A DNA stretch of 64,000 nucleotides from Selenomonas sp. AB3002 (GTDB taxonomy: Bacteria > Bacillota > Negativicutes > Selenomonadales > Selenomonadaceae). The stretch lies in contig NZ_JNIO01000007.1 in the NCBI RefSeq assembly GCF_000702545.1, positions 163,501-227,500 on the forward strand. Reading direction: 5' to 3'. Position numbers and translations under genes: made by a program. The notes under the pieces were generated by a model, which ran no database searches, was not told the DNA's origin, and saw only the letters and a program-made list of their open reading frames with translations. This document shows, in pieces, positions 35,233 to 45,560 of the stretch. Position 1 is the first letter of the stretch; the number at the start of each line of letters is the position of its first letter.

Positions 35233-36954
35233 ATGGTAGTAGAGAAGTTTAACAGTTTAGCAGATGTGGATACCGTACACGTGGCAGCTATGGGACGTCA
35301 CATTGCTATCCGACATGGCAAGGAACTGGGACAGATCGCTGATTACATTATATTGGGAGCCATGGCATATATTACTAGGGAGAAGGATATAGACTCTGTG
35401 GAAGAACTGCAAAAGTGTGTTGATGTTAGCGTGAAGGACTATGCGACTAAGGCTAGATTGCTGGACTTCTGTGGCAGAAATTGGGATATCCTCAAAGAGT
35501 TCAGTAATGCGGCAGGTCAGAAGGAACTAAAAGCTCTAGCATTGTATTTTGACCCTGCGGAGTTTAGTCGAAATGATTTTGGGATGGGGACATCGTATGA
35601 TGTGTCGATGATTGCTACAAAGATTTTGGACTTGCAGCCAGAAGATACGCTGCTTGAGCCTTGTGCAGGCATAGGAGGATTTTTGTCTGTAGCTACAGCA
35701 GAGAGAAGTGTGGCTAGGGCCATAGGTATCGAACTTAACAAAGATAATCAAGTGGTTGCCAATATCCGTGCTTTTATTTCTGGTACTTCCTTTAAGGTAG
35801 AGCAGGGGAACGTATTAGAAGAAGACTATCATGAGCTTGAGGGAAATAAAGTGTTTTCTCATTTTCCCTTCGGTTTAAGACAGGTTGGAGCTTCCGAAAA
35901 GCTTTATCCCCGCTTGAAAGAAAGATTGGGAAGGAGGCGCCCTTCTCAGCGACTGGATTGGGAATATACTCTTTCGGCTCTTTGCAGCCAGCGGGAGGGT
36001 GGCAAGACTGTAGTGGTAGTTCCTGATGGTATGCTGTTTTCTGTAGGTCGTGATATATCGCTTCGGAAACAACTGACGGATGAAGGCTGTCTTGAGGCTG
36101 TTATAGCGCTTCCGGCTGGTATTTTGGCTGGGACTAACATCAAGGTTAATCTGCTGGTGTTTAGTGAGGACAACAAGCAGGTCAATATGGTAGATGCCAG
36201 TGAAATGGGCATGAGGACGAAAGGCCGTACTAAGCTGAGCAGGGAAGAAATTGACCAGATTGTATCATGGTACGAGCAGAAGTCTGATTCTGAACACAAT
36301 AGAATTGTTGATTTGGGACAGATGGAGCAAAATGATTATACGTGGATGCCGTCTGCATATTCCCGGGATGAATTGTCTGCCCTTGAAAACCCCAGAAAAC
36401 TGGGGGAGTTGGCTGAGCTTGGCCGTGGTGGTAATATAAAATCATCACAGCTTGAAGAGTGGGTCAGCGACGAGCCCACAGAGTATCAGTACATCATGCT
36501 CAAGCATATTGAGAATAATGAGGTGGCAGATAATCTGCCGTATCTGAAGGAGATAGACGAGAAGAATCAGAAATTCCTGCTGAAGGCCGGAGATCTGCTA
36601 ATCTCTCGGACGGCACCATTCAAGGTAGCTGTTATGCCTGAGACGGGCACGAAGGTTTTGGCTAATGGCAACCTGTACTATTTGCGGTTCGACCCCCAAA
36701 AGGTTAATCCTGTTTATGCCATGCTGTTCCTGAACAGCGAACGGGGCAAGCAGGCTCTTGATGCTTTTTCCAAGGGCATGACACTCAATATGCTCTCTCG
36801 TAGGGATTTGGCCGATATTGAGATTCCAGTGATACCTATGGACAAGCAGATGGAAATGGTTAGGCAGTATGAGGAACTGTCCAAAGAGTTGAAGCAGCTC
36901 CGGGAGCAAGAAAAGGCTGTCCTGGACAAGATGTCTGTATTGATGAATGGTTGA
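35233..36954 (+). CDS. N6-adenine methylase-like protein fused to a specificity-like domain
   Basis: 573 residues. The SAM motif LLEPCAGIGGFLSV (about 137-150) marks an HsdM-type methylase core, but the catalytic NPPF/Y motif is replaced by SHFPF (209-213), so methylation is doubtful. Residues about 385-573 resemble one target-recognition domain of HsdS (KLGELAELGRGGNIKSSQL, LLKAGDLLISRTAPFKVAV, ending in a coiled coil). It is the first gene after the promoter and is followed by a complete hsdM-hsdS-hsdR set. It may be an accessory or regulatory DNA-binding component. Confidence 0.8.
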   Translation: MVVEKFNSLADVDTVHVAAMGRHIAIRHGKELGQIADYIILGAMAYITREKDIDSVEELQKCVDVSVKDYATKARLLDFCGRNWDILKEFSNAAGQKELKALALYFDPAEFSRNDFGMGTSYDVSMIATKILDLQPEDTLLEPCAGIGGFLSVATAERSVARAIGIELNKDNQVVANIRAFISGTSFKVEQGNVLEEDYHELEGNKVFSHFPFGLRQVGASEKLYPRLKERLGRRRPSQRLDWEYTLSALCSQREGGKTVVVVPDGMLFSVGRDISLRKQLTDEGCLEAVIALPAGILAGTNIKVNLLVFSEDNKQVNMVDASEMGMRTKGRTKLSREEIDQIVSWYEQKSDSEHNRIVDLGQMEQNDYTWMPSAYSRDELSALENPRKLGELAELGRGGNIKSSQLEEWVSDEPTEYQYIMLKHIENNEVADNLPYLKEIDEKNQKFLLKAGDLLISRTAPFKVAVMPETGTKVLANGNLYYLRFDPQKVNPVYAMLFLNSERGKQALDAFSKGMTLNMLSRRDLADIEIPVIPMDKQMEMVRQYEELSKELKQLREQEKAVLDKMSVLMNG

Positions 36955-36970
36955 GGAAGGAGATAATATA

Positions 36971-38458
36971 ATGATTACTACAGAGCAGAGAAGTAAGGTT
37001 GATAAGATTTGGCTTGATTTCCACAGCAATGGTGTCGCTACTACAACTGATGTCATTGAGAATTTCAACTATTTAATTTTCCTGCGTCAGCTAGATGAAC
37101 AGGAAACTAGGCGAGAGAAACGGGCTCGTCTGACAGGTGAGACCTATGTACCAAAGATTTTTATTACAGAAGAAGAACAGAATTATCGTTGGCATAAGTT
37201 GATGGATATGAGCAACACAGAAGAACGGTTTAAACTATTCCAAGAGAAGGTTTTTCCATGGCTTATGACTCTTAATGATGACGAAAAATCTGCTTACGCT
37301 CGTTATATGAAGGATGCGAAGTTCAGGATACCCACTGCTCTAGCCTTTGAAAAAATTATGCAGGACATTAACGAACTGGAACTAAATGACGAGGACAGCA
37401 AAGGAGACCTCTACGAGTATATGCTCTCCAAGATGGGGTCTTCCGGGATAAACGGCCAATTCCGTACACCAAGGCAGATTATCAAGATGATGGTGGCTAT
37501 GGCGAATCCTCAGCCTACTGATATTATCGTAGACCCGGCTATGGGCACTGCAGGATTCCTAGTTGCTGCCTCGGAGTATATGCATGCTAAATTCAAGGAA
37601 TCATTCTATGATGAAGAATTCCTGCGTCACTATAACCATGAAATGTTCAATGGTTTCGACAATGATACCACTATGCTAGGCATTGGTGCCATGAACATGA
37701 TGCTGCATAGCTTAGAAAGTGCTAATATTACTTACAAGGACAGCCTTGGAGTGAGCAAAGATGATGATAACACGGAAAATGTGGATGAGGATAAGGAAAA
37801 GTATACGCTTGTCCTTGCAAATCCTCCCTTCAAGGGAACACTGGATAACGCTCAGGTGAATCCAGAACTGCTGAAGATTACCAAATCAAAGCATACAGAG
37901 CTACTGTTCCTGGCTTGGTTCCTGCGGAGTTTGGCTGTTGGAGGCAGGGCTGTGGTAATTGTACCAGCAGGGGTAACATTTAGCACTAACAGGGATTATT
38001 TGCAGATACGCAAGGCTATTATTGATGACAATAGGCTTGAGGCGGTCATTTCTATGCCTAGTGGCATCTTTCAGCCTTATTCTGGAGTGGCAACGGCTAT
38101 ATTGTTGTTTACCAAAACTGGTCATGGCGGTACAGATAAGGTTTGGTTTTACAACATGGAAGCAGATGGCTTATCTCTTGATGTGAGGCGGACAGAAGTG
38201 GAAGAAAATGATATTCCTGATATTTTGGCAAGGTGGCATAATTTAGATGGGGAGGAAAACAGGACACGTAAGGAAAAGAGTTTCTTTGTACCTGTAGAGG
38301 AAATTCGTCAAAATAATTATGATTTGACAGTAAATAAGTACAGGGAAATAGATTACAAGCCGATTGAATATAAACCAGCTAAAGAAATAATGGCAAGTGT
38401 TCAAGAGCATTATGTAAGGCTCGGAGAAATAATTGCGGATATACAGGAGAAACTTTAA
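36971..38458 (+). CDS. hsdM: Type I restriction-modification methyltransferase subunit
   Basis: 495 residues from ATG 36971 (AAGGAG upstream). The N-terminal helical HsdM domain (KVDKIWLDFHSNGVATTTDVIENFNYLIFLRQLDE) is followed by the N6-adenine methylase core with SAM motif DPAMGTAGFLV and catalytic NPPF. Two copies with one HsdS methylate the recognition sequence. The stop is 1 bp before the hsdS start. Codon use is AT-richer than in the flanking chromosome. Confidence 0.96.
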   Translation: MITTEQRSKVDKIWLDFHSNGVATTTDVIENFNYLIFLRQLDEQETRREKRARLTGETYVPKIFITEEEQNYRWHKLMDMSNTEERFKLFQEKVFPWLMTLNDDEKSAYARYMKDAKFRIPTALAFEKIMQDINELELNDEDSKGDLYEYMLSKMGSSGINGQFRTPRQIIKMMVAMANPQPTDIIVDPAMGTAGFLVAASEYMHAKFKESFYDEEFLRHYNHEMFNGFDNDTTMLGIGAMNMMLHSLESANITYKDSLGVSKDDDNTENVDEDKEKYTLVLANPPFKGTLDNAQVNPELLKITKSKHTELLFLAWFLRSLAVGGRAVVIVPAGVTFSTNRDYLQIRKAIIDDNRLEAVISMPSGIFQPYSGVATAILLFTKTGHGGTDKVWFYNMEADGLSLDVRRTEVEENDIPDILARWHNLDGEENRTRKEKSFFVPVEEIRQNNYDLTVNKYREIDYKPIEYKPAKEIMASVQEHYVRLGEIIADIQEKL

Positions 38459-38459
38459 T

Positions 38460-39581
38460 ATGAGAAAGACAATATGTTTGGGCGATATGGCAACCTATAT
38501 TAACGGTTATGCTTTCAAGCCGATTGATTGGGGTACGAAGGGGTTGCCAATTATCCGTATACAGAATTTGACTGATACCGGGAAAGAATATAATTATTAT
38601 GATGGGGAAGTTAAGGAGAAGTATTTAGTAAAAAAAGGTGATGTGCTCATTTCTTGGTCAGCAAGCATTGGAGTATTTGAATGGGAGAAAGAAGATGCGT
38701 GGTTAAATCAGCATATTTTCAAGGTTGTGTTCGATAAGGGGGAGGTTGATAAACAGTACTTTAAGTATGTTACAGGCTATGTACTGAAAAAGTCCTTGCA
38801 GCATGCTCATGGCTCTACCATGAAGCACCTGACCAGGGGCACGTTTGACAAATTACCAATTCCCATATATGACCTAAAAGAACAAAGGGTTATTGCTGAA
38901 AAAATAGGTAAAGTTGATGAAGCTATTGCCGAATGTGACGCAATGTTAGCGGATTTTGATTTGCTTGTCAAATCACGGTTTATCGAGATGTTTGGTGACC
39001 CAGTGACTAATGACATGAACTGGGAAACAGATATATTAAAGAATCTTGGTGAGCTAAATCGTGGTGTATCAAAACATCGTCCAAGAAATGCCCCCGAATT
39101 GTTAGGTGGCCCATATCCATTAGTGCAGACAGGCGATGTTTCTAACGCCGACACCTACATCAATGATTACTCGTCAACTTATTCTGAGATAGGTTTGAAA
39201 CAGAGTCGTATGTGGTCTAAAGGTACATTGTGTATAACTATTGCTGCTAATATCGCTCAAACAGGCATACTTACATTTGATGCTTGTTTCCCTGATAGTG
39301 TTGTTGGCTTTATCTCTGGCAGCAGAACCAATCAGATGTATATGCACTATTGGTTTTCCTTCTTCCAGAAAATACTTGAGGAACAAGCTCCGCAAAGTGC
39401 CCAAAAGAACATCAACCTGCAAATTCTTAGCAACTTGTCTGTAATGGTGCCCCCCCTTGAACTTCAAGAGAAGTTTGCGAAGTTTGTCGAACTCGCCTAC
39501 AAATCGAAATTGACCATCCAGAAGTCAATGGATAACCTTCAGGAGCTGCGGAACTCTTTGTTGCAGGAGTATTTCGGCTGA
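38460..39581 (+). CDS. hsdS: Type I restriction-modification specificity subunit
   Basis: 373 residues with two target-recognition domains (about 1-150 and 185-340), each followed by a coiled coil (LKEQRVIAEKIGKVDEAIAECDAML; LELQEKFAKFVELAYKSKLTIQKSMDNLQEL). TRD1 starts LGDMATYINGYAFKPIDWG and contains KKGDVLISWSASIG. The recognition sequence cannot be predicted by eye. ATG 38460 has AGGAG 8-9 nt upstream. Confidence 0.93.
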   Translation: MRKTICLGDMATYINGYAFKPIDWGTKGLPIIRIQNLTDTGKEYNYYDGEVKEKYLVKKGDVLISWSASIGVFEWEKEDAWLNQHIFKVVFDKGEVDKQYFKYVTGYVLKKSLQHAHGSTMKHLTRGTFDKLPIPIYDLKEQRVIAEKIGKVDEAIAECDAMLADFDLLVKSRFIEMFGDPVTNDMNWETDILKNLGELNRGVSKHRPRNAPELLGGPYPLVQTGDVSNADTYINDYSSTYSEIGLKQSRMWSKGTLCITIAANIAQTGILTFDACFPDSVVGFISGSRTNQMYMHYWFSFFQKILEEQAPQSAQKNINLQILSNLSVMVPPLELQEKFAKFVELAYKSKLTIQKSMDNLQELRNSLLQEYFG

Positions 39582-39627
39582 CAATCGAATATAGTACATA
39601 TTGACTATAAGGAGAGGAGGATTGGTT

Positions 39628-42600
39628 ATGGGTTCAAATTTTTCATTCCTGCAAAAGGAAAACAACTTCAAAACCTTCGCTCCCCTTATGCTTCAGGCCG
39701 AGCGAGCTATGAGCATATCACCTATGCTGGCTGCTACCCAAGCACGGGCTGCACTGGAAGTTACGGTAAAATGGCTCTACAATATTATGGGCATTCGTCA
39801 GCCTGTTATATATGGCGATAATGGCAAGGAATATAACCCCAAGCTGTCTGATTTGTTAAAGGACAGAGATTTTAAGGCCGAAGTGACTGACCATGATGTA
39901 TATGAGCAGATGTGGGCCATTACCAAAATCGGCAATAAGGCTGTGCATACAGGGGAGGCTACCAAGGCAGAGGGAATGCTGGCTCTGAAGCAGCTTTTGC
40001 AAGTCGGCAACTGGGTGGACTATCTCTATGGTGAGGATGATGACTATGCCGAGCAGCGTACTTTTGATGAATCATTGGTGCCGAATCCAGACAGTGTTTC
40101 AGAGCTGAGTCATACAGAGCAGCAAAAACTAGCTGCTTTGGAGCGTAAAATGGCCAAGACGGCTGATAATATGCTCCAGCAAGAGAAGGAACTGGCCAAG
40201 ATTCAAACAAAGCTGAAAAAACAAAGCCAAGAACTGTCAGATAAGGATGCTGAGATAGAGGCCCTTCGCCGGGAACTGGCTCAGCAAAAGAGCCAGAATA
40301 AGAGCCAGCGGCGTTATAGTCTGGATAAGGCCACTGAGGCAGAAACCCGCAAGTACCTGATAGATGAAGCATTGGCAGAGGTTGGCTGGCACTTTGGCAA
40401 GAATATGGAAGTAGAAGTGCCTGTGCAGGGTATGCCCATCAGTGAACGCAGCCCTAAGGGTAATGGTTACTGTGATTATGTACTCTACGACGATGCCCAT
40501 GTGCCTTTAGCTGTGGTGGAAGCAAAACGTACCAGCGTGAGCGTTGAAGATGGCAGCGTACAGGCCAGACTATATGCTGACTGTCTGGAAAAGCAGTATG
40601 GGAGAAGACCGATTATCTTACTGTCCAATGGCTACGAGTTCCGCTATCTTGATGACCTTTCCGGCTATCCACGCCGGAAAGTATCGGGATTTTTCACCCC
40701 AGAGGAGCTGCGGCGTCGTATGCGTCAGCGGAACCGTCAGCCCCTTACGTCGGTAAATCCGAAAAATGAGATAGCAGGTAGGCCATACCAGCTTCACGCC
40801 ATACAGTCGGTGGCAGAGGCTGCCGACAAAAAGATTCGGAAATTCCTAATTGTGCAGGCCACAGGAACGGGCAAGACCCGTGTGTCTGCCGGTATTTCGG
40901 ATATTATGCTCCGTTCTGATTGGGCGTACCGCATTTTGTTCTTGGCTGACCGTAATCCACTGGTACGGCAGGGAAAGAGCAGTTATACTGACATTTTCGG
41001 CAATACTTATCCCTTGTGCAATCTGGTGCTGGCAAATAAGGACAAGAAAAGTGAGATGGCGGAGAACCCGGAAAACAGCCGAATTATCTTCTCTACTTAT
41101 CCCACCATGCTGAATTCCATTGACAGCCGACGCAAGGACGACGGCAGCCGCCTATTCACACCGGGTTACTTTGACCTTATTATCTTGGATGAGAGCCATC
41201 GAAGCATCTATAACAAGTATCAGGATATATTTGCTTATTTTGATGCAATGCTTCTGGGGCTTACGGCTACGCCTAAGGCAGATATGGACCATGATACGTA
41301 TGGCTTTTTTGATTTACCACAAGGGGAGCCCACTGATAACTATGACTACAGGGACGCTGTGGAGCAGGGCTATCTGGTGGATTATGAGGCGGTGGATTGT
41401 AGTACCAGGCTGCTGACGGAGGGGCTGAAGTATAACGAGTTGTCCCCTGAGGATAAGGAAGAATACGAACGTACCTTTGGCGACGAAGATGATGACGGTA
41501 CTAATACCAATAAAAAAGACATACGCCCGGATTTGTTCAACAAGACCGTGTTTAATGCTCCCACTATAGATAAGGTTTTGCAGCGGCTAATGTCAGACGG
41601 CATATATGTGGAGGACGAGGACAAGCTGGGAAAGACCATCATCTTCGCCAAGAATCATACCCATGCTGAGGCCATAGTGGAGAGATTCCATAAGCTATAC
41701 CCTGAATATGGCGATAGCTTTATCCAAATTATTGATTATCGCATCCCATACGCTGATGACCTGATACTGGAATTTGGTACTCCAGAGAAGATGCCACAGA
41801 TTGCTGTTTCGGTAGATAAGCTGGACACGGGTATAGATATTCCGCCTATTGTCAACCTTGTTTTCTTTAAGGTCGTGCAGTCCTACAGCAAGTTCTGGCA
41901 GATGATTGGTCGCGGCACACGCAAGTGCAAGGATTTGCTTGGCAAAGGGAAGGACAAGGAAAAGTTCCGTATCTTTGACTGGGGCGGGAATTTTGCCTTC
42001 TTCAGCATGCCAGAGAACCGTGGGAGCGAGCCGGGGGCTACCCCATCCATCAGTTCCCGGATATTTGCGTTGAAGGCTGACGTTGTAAGCATTCTGCATG
42101 AATCCGGCAAAGTAAAGGACATCTCTACAACCGAGGGAACATCTTTTGAAGAATGGATTGCCGCAGAGGACAAGAACGGGGAATATACAGTAGAATCCGA
42201 ACCTGACGAACAAAATGTTTACAGGCGATTTGTTTCCGACCTGTACAAAGGGATTTCTGGTCTGAACTTCGAAAGCTATCGGGTTAAGATGCGGCAAAAG
42301 GTTGTAAGCAAGTATCAGGATATTGGTGTCTTGGCCAGCCTAACCAAAGATGAGGCCAATGAGGTAAGGAAGGAAATTTCTCCGCTGATGGGTAACACGG
42401 ATAACGACGCATTGGCAACACGACGTTTTGACCATCTTATGTTGGCGGTGTTATTGGATTCCTTGCTACAAAAGAATTCTGCCTTCCATGTGGGCTCGGT
42501 GATCAAAACTGTGAAAAAGCTCCAATCTCCTAGATACAACAATATACCAGAGGTCAGGGCAGTTAGGCCCTACATCGACAGGGTGGCTACGGAAGCGTTC

Positions 42601-43242
42601 TGGGAAGATATTCCCTTGGGGCGTATCGAAGCAGCCCGCCGCAAGCTGCGGGATATTGTCAAATATATCGAGGTGGAAGAACAGCCCATTTACTATACCA
42701 ATTTCACCGATGATGAATTGGCAGGGAAGCCTGCTCCCCATATAGAGCCAGTGGTGGTATCGGAATCCTACAAGGAGAAGGCAGAAAGCTACCTGCGGGA
42801 ACATAAAGACCAACTGGCCGTTCATAAGCTGCATACCAACCTGAAGCTGACCACTGTGGAGCTGAAGGAGCTGGAACGTATCTTGTGGCAGGAACTCGGC
42901 ACAGAGGAGGATTACCGCAAGGTCTACCATGATTTGCCCGTCCAGAAGATGGTCAGGAAAATCGTTGGGGTTGATACTCAGACAGTAGAGAGCCTGTTCA
43001 GCAAGTTCTTGCAGTCCAATCGCCTGAACACCAAGCAGATGGATTTCCTGCGAACCGTCATAGATTATATTGTCAAGAATGGCTATATAGATAATCTTCA
43101 GGATAGCCTTGGAAGAGAGCCGTTCAATAAGTTCGGTGATGTCATTGATTTGTTCGGCGGTAGCCAAGACAGTGAAGACGATATAATGGATATAATGGAC
43201 AAGGTGCGGGAAATTACTAATAATGCAATTGATATAGCTTGA
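39628..43242 (+). CDS. hsdR: Type I restriction enzyme, motor/nuclease subunit
   Basis: 1204 residues from ATG 39628 behind GGAGAGGAGG. An N-terminal DUF4145-like helical part (about 1-110) and a coiled coil (about 165-225) precede the nuclease domain with the VVEAKRTS core. The SF2 helicase motifs follow: Walker A QATGTGKTR, DESHRS, LGLTATPK and the motif VI QMIGRGTRKC. The protein translocates DNA and cleaves unmethylated DNA at a distance. No frameshift is seen, so the system appears intact. Confidence 0.96.
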   Translation: MGSNFSFLQKENNFKTFAPLMLQAERAMSISPMLAATQARAALEVTVKWLYNIMGIRQPVIYGDNGKEYNPKLSDLLKDRDFKAEVTDHDVYEQMWAITKIGNKAVHTGEATKAEGMLALKQLLQVGNWVDYLYGEDDDYAEQRTFDESLVPNPDSVSELSHTEQQKLAALERKMAKTADNMLQQEKELAKIQTKLKKQSQELSDKDAEIEALRRELAQQKSQNKSQRRYSLDKATEAETRKYLIDEALAEVGWHFGKNMEVEVPVQGMPISERSPKGNGYCDYVLYDDAHVPLAVVEAKRTSVSVEDGSVQARLYADCLEKQYGRRPIILLSNGYEFRYLDDLSGYPRRKVSGFFTPEELRRRMRQRNRQPLTSVNPKNEIAGRPYQLHAIQSVAEAADKKIRKFLIVQATGTGKTRVSAGISDIMLRSDWAYRILFLADRNPLVRQGKSSYTDIFGNTYPLCNLVLANKDKKSEMAENPENSRIIFSTYPTMLNSIDSRRKDDGSRLFTPGYFDLIILDESHRSIYNKYQDIFAYFDAMLLGLTATPKADMDHDTYGFFDLPQGEPTDNYDYRDAVEQGYLVDYEAVDCSTRLLTEGLKYNELSPEDKEEYERTFGDEDDDGTNTNKKDIRPDLFNKTVFNAPTIDKVLQRLMSDGIYVEDEDKLGKTIIFAKNHTHAEAIVERFHKLYPEYGDSFIQIIDYRIPYADDLILEFGTPEKMPQIAVSVDKLDTGIDIPPIVNLVFFKVVQSYSKFWQMIGRGTRKCKDLLGKGKDKEKFRIFDWGGNFAFFSMPENRGSEPGATPSISSRIFALKADVVSILHESGKVKDISTTEGTSFEEWIAAEDKNGEYTVESEPDEQNVYRRFVSDLYKGISGLNFESYRVKMRQKVVSKYQDIGVLASLTKDEANEVRKEISPLMGNTDNDALATRRFDHLMLAVLLDSLLQKNSAFHVGSVIKTVKKLQSPRYNNIPEVRAVRPYIDRVATEAFWEDIPLGRIEAARRKLRDIVKYIEVEEQPIYYTNFTDDELAGKPAPHIEPVVVSESYKEKAESYLREHKDQLAVHKLHTNLKLTTVELKELERILWQELGTEEDYRKVYHDLPVQKMVRKIVGVDTQTVESLFSKFLQSNRLNTKQMDFLRTVIDYIVKNGYIDNLQDSLGREPFNKFGDVIDLFGGSQDSEDDIMDIMDKVREITNNAIDIA

Positions 43243-43350
43243 ATATGGAATTGGCAATGAATAAGAGTGAATGAAAAAATCTCTCTTATTCATTGCATTC
43301 TCCTAAGAAATATCTCTAAACTATACAGTAGATTTGGGTGAAATATAATA

Positions 43351-44286
43351 ATGTATAATGAAATTGAGAAAAGGCACTTAATCGAATTAACTATATCGTC
43401 CATAGGTGATAAAGCCACAAGTAGATATAATTACAAAAGAGTAGATGCACAAGAACTCGCAGAAATTATAGACTATGCCATAGAAAATGGAACATACATA
43501 GATGTAATAAATGGCTATCATGTATCTGTTGATATACCAGGACGCATAAAAAGATATATTTTTAGAAAAAGAGAGGAGCTTATATTAAAATATTTTCCAG
43601 AAAGCACATATGTTGCATATCCTAACAGTGATATCGCTTCAATCGACACTGCAGAATATGATAATATTCCAAGTGATGACTTTATGATTAAACATATCCA
43701 AAAGTATAATGGAAGTGTAAATTTTGATGATACTACGTTGTATATCTGCAAAGGAAACAATATTTGTATCAGAAGGAAACATAATGTAATATCTGCCACA
43801 GGAAAAGTAAGAAATGTCTTTGGGAAATTAATCAATATAAATGTTAATTACTGCAAATCATGTAGCATATATTTTATTGATTATGACGAATATGTCTATT
43901 ATCGTGACAAACATGGAGCATTATTAGGTGATTTCATCTTTGAAGGAGTAATAGAAAATACAAATAGTTCTTATGGCGAACTCTCATCTAATTCTATATT
44001 AAATATCATGGGATATAGTGTTGGACAAGCCAAAAACTATGGGAATGCAGAAAGAAGGCTAATACTAAAGAACATCATAGATAGAGGCATATTAGATAAG
44101 ACGCAAATTATAAATTACTTGCATTTTTTTATAAACAATGCGATGAGCAGAAAAAATATGTTCATGTCTGTTTCTAAATGGGAAGCAGATTTGGATTGGG
44201 TGAGGAAATACAATATAGAAAAACAGAGAAAATTTCAAGTGAAAAGGGTTGTCAATAAAAGGCCTCTCCACCATAAACATGCATAA
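43351..44286 (+). CDS. Unknown protein in the defence island
   Basis: 311 residues, strongly AT-rich (Ile, Asn, Tyr, Lys), unlike the chromosome and even AT-richer than hsdR. Visible features: a first part about residues 1-90 (ELAEIIDYAIENGTYIDVINGYHVSVDIPGRIKRYIFRKREE), a middle with CIRRKHN and CKSC that could make a zinc site, and a C-terminal helical part (SILNIMGYSVGQAKNYGNAERRLILKNIIDRGILDKTQIINYLHFFI). I recognise no family. Its position between hsdR and a YhcG nuclease suggests a defence role or a moron-like passenger. No strong ribosome site is seen before ATG 43351. Confidence 0.7.
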   Translation: MYNEIEKRHLIELTISSIGDKATSRYNYKRVDAQELAEIIDYAIENGTYIDVINGYHVSVDIPGRIKRYIFRKREELILKYFPESTYVAYPNSDIASIDTAEYDNIPSDDFMIKHIQKYNGSVNFDDTTLYICKGNNICIRRKHNVISATGKVRNVFGKLININVNYCKSCSIYFIDYDEYVYYRDKHGALLGDFIFEGVIENTNSSYGELSSNSILNIMGYSVGQAKNYGNAERRLILKNIIDRGILDKTQIINYLHFFINNAMSRKNMFMSVSKWEADLDWVRKYNIEKQRKFQVKRVVNKRPLHHKHA

Positions 44287-44347
44287 TGATAATGGGATAT
44301 AAAGCGTTATGGTTAAGTGAGATTAAATTATGTTATGGAGTATGGAA

Positions 44348-45376
44348 ATGTTAATAAATCAGGCTGAGTATTTAGACACTATACATGAAATCAAGGCTAC
44401 AATCAAAAAAGCACAGTATCAGGCAACATTAAAGGTCAATACTGGATTGATATTGCTGTACTATCACATTGGGCATGTCATTAATAAGCATAAAGTCTGG
44501 GGAAATAAGTTCATTGAGAATCTATCCCTTGACCTTCGACTGGAATATCCTGATGCCAAGGGTTACTCTGTAAGAAATCTCAAATATATGGCCAAATTTG
44601 CCGAATCTTATCCGGATAAGGAATTTGTGCAACAGGTTGTTGCACAAATTCCCTGGGGCCATAATGTGGTCATACTGGATAAGGTGGTTATGGCAGAAGA
44701 ACGCACATGGTACCTAAAGCAGTGTGCTGAAAGTGGCTGGTCACGCAATGTGCTGGTTCATCAGATAGAGAGCAATTTGTATGCCAGACAGGCCACTGCT
44801 GGTAAAATCAGTAATTTTGAAAATAGGCTTCCGGCACCGCAGAGTGAACTGGCCACCCAGATGATGAAAGACCCCTATATCTTTGACTTTATACCCTTCA
44901 AAGAGGATATGCTGGAACGAGATATAGAGAATGCCATGGTAGCTGAAGTGACTAATCTGTTGCTAGAGCTGGGGGCTGGTTTTGCATTCCTGGGCAATCA
45001 GTACCACCTGAATGTAGGTGGCGAAGATTTCTACCTGGATTTGCTCTTCTACAACTTGAAGCTGCGTTGCTATGTGGTCATCGAGCTAAAGACAGGAGAC
45101 TTCAAGCCGGAGTACGCTGGCAAGCTGAACTTCTATCTGACAGCGGTAGACAATATCCTGAAGACAGAGCAGGACGCTCCCACTATCGGCTTGCTTCTGT
45201 GCAAGAGCAAGAATGACTTGATTGCCGAATATGCCTTGCGGGACATCAACAAACCTATTGGTGTCAGCGAATACAGGATAACAGATGAAATCCCGGAGAA
45301 ATTCCGCCAGCAGCTGCCATCTATTGAGGATATTAAGAATCGCATTGGGAAGCCAAAAAATCAGCAAAGTTTATAA
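44348..45376 (+). CDS. YhcG/DUF1016-family PD-(D/E)XK nuclease domain protein
   Basis: 342 residues from the third in-frame ATG (44348), which has GGAG 7-8 nt upstream; ATGs at 44330 and 44342 are alternatives. The N-terminal DUF1016 part (TLKVNTGLILLYYHIGHVINKH, YPDAKGYSVRNLKYMAKFAE, AQIPWGHNVVIL) is followed by the nuclease part with DFYLDLLFYNLKLRCYVVIELKTGDFKPEYAGKLNFYL, containing the D..ELK core. Proteins of this family accompany type I systems and mobile elements; their action is not settled. The last codons run into repeat element copy 1. Confidence 0.9.
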   Translation: MLINQAEYLDTIHEIKATIKKAQYQATLKVNTGLILLYYHIGHVINKHKVWGNKFIENLSLDLRLEYPDAKGYSVRNLKYMAKFAESYPDKEFVQQVVAQIPWGHNVVILDKVVMAEERTWYLKQCAESGWSRNVLVHQIESNLYARQATAGKISNFENRLPAPQSELATQMMKDPYIFDFIPFKEDMLERDIENAMVAEVTNLLLELGAGFAFLGNQYHLNVGGEDFYLDLLFYNLKLRCYVVIELKTGDFKPEYAGKLNFYLTAVDNILKTEQDAPTIGLLLCKSKNDLIAEYALRDINKPIGVSEYRITDEIPEKFRQQLPSIEDIKNRIGKPKNQQSL

Positions 45377-45513
45377 CTCGGAAGAAGATGTCCCCCACCT
45401 CTATAGGTGGGGGTGGCGAATATCATAACAGGCGGGAGCGCATATCTCCCGCCTCGTTGAAAGGCCAAGAGGAAGCTTTGTCTATCGACAAAGCTGGAAC
45501 AATGGCCTTATAA
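45371..45513 (+). repeat. IS200/IS605-like non-autonomous element, copy 1
   Basis: The 143-bp unit begins TTATAACTCGG, has a strong hairpin CCCCCACC/GGTGGGGG, a second dyad (GGCGGGAG / CTCCCGCC), a third (AGCTTTGTC/GACAAAGCT) and ends GGCCTTATA. There is no ORF. Subterminal hairpins and the TTAT-type edge fit palindrome-associated elements derived from the IS200/IS605 group. Copies 2 and 3 are at 49179 and 54073. Confidence 0.75.
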
Positions 45514-45560
45514 CTCGTAGAAAATGTCTTAGGGGAGCTGCCGTCAAGGTTTGAAAGCAA

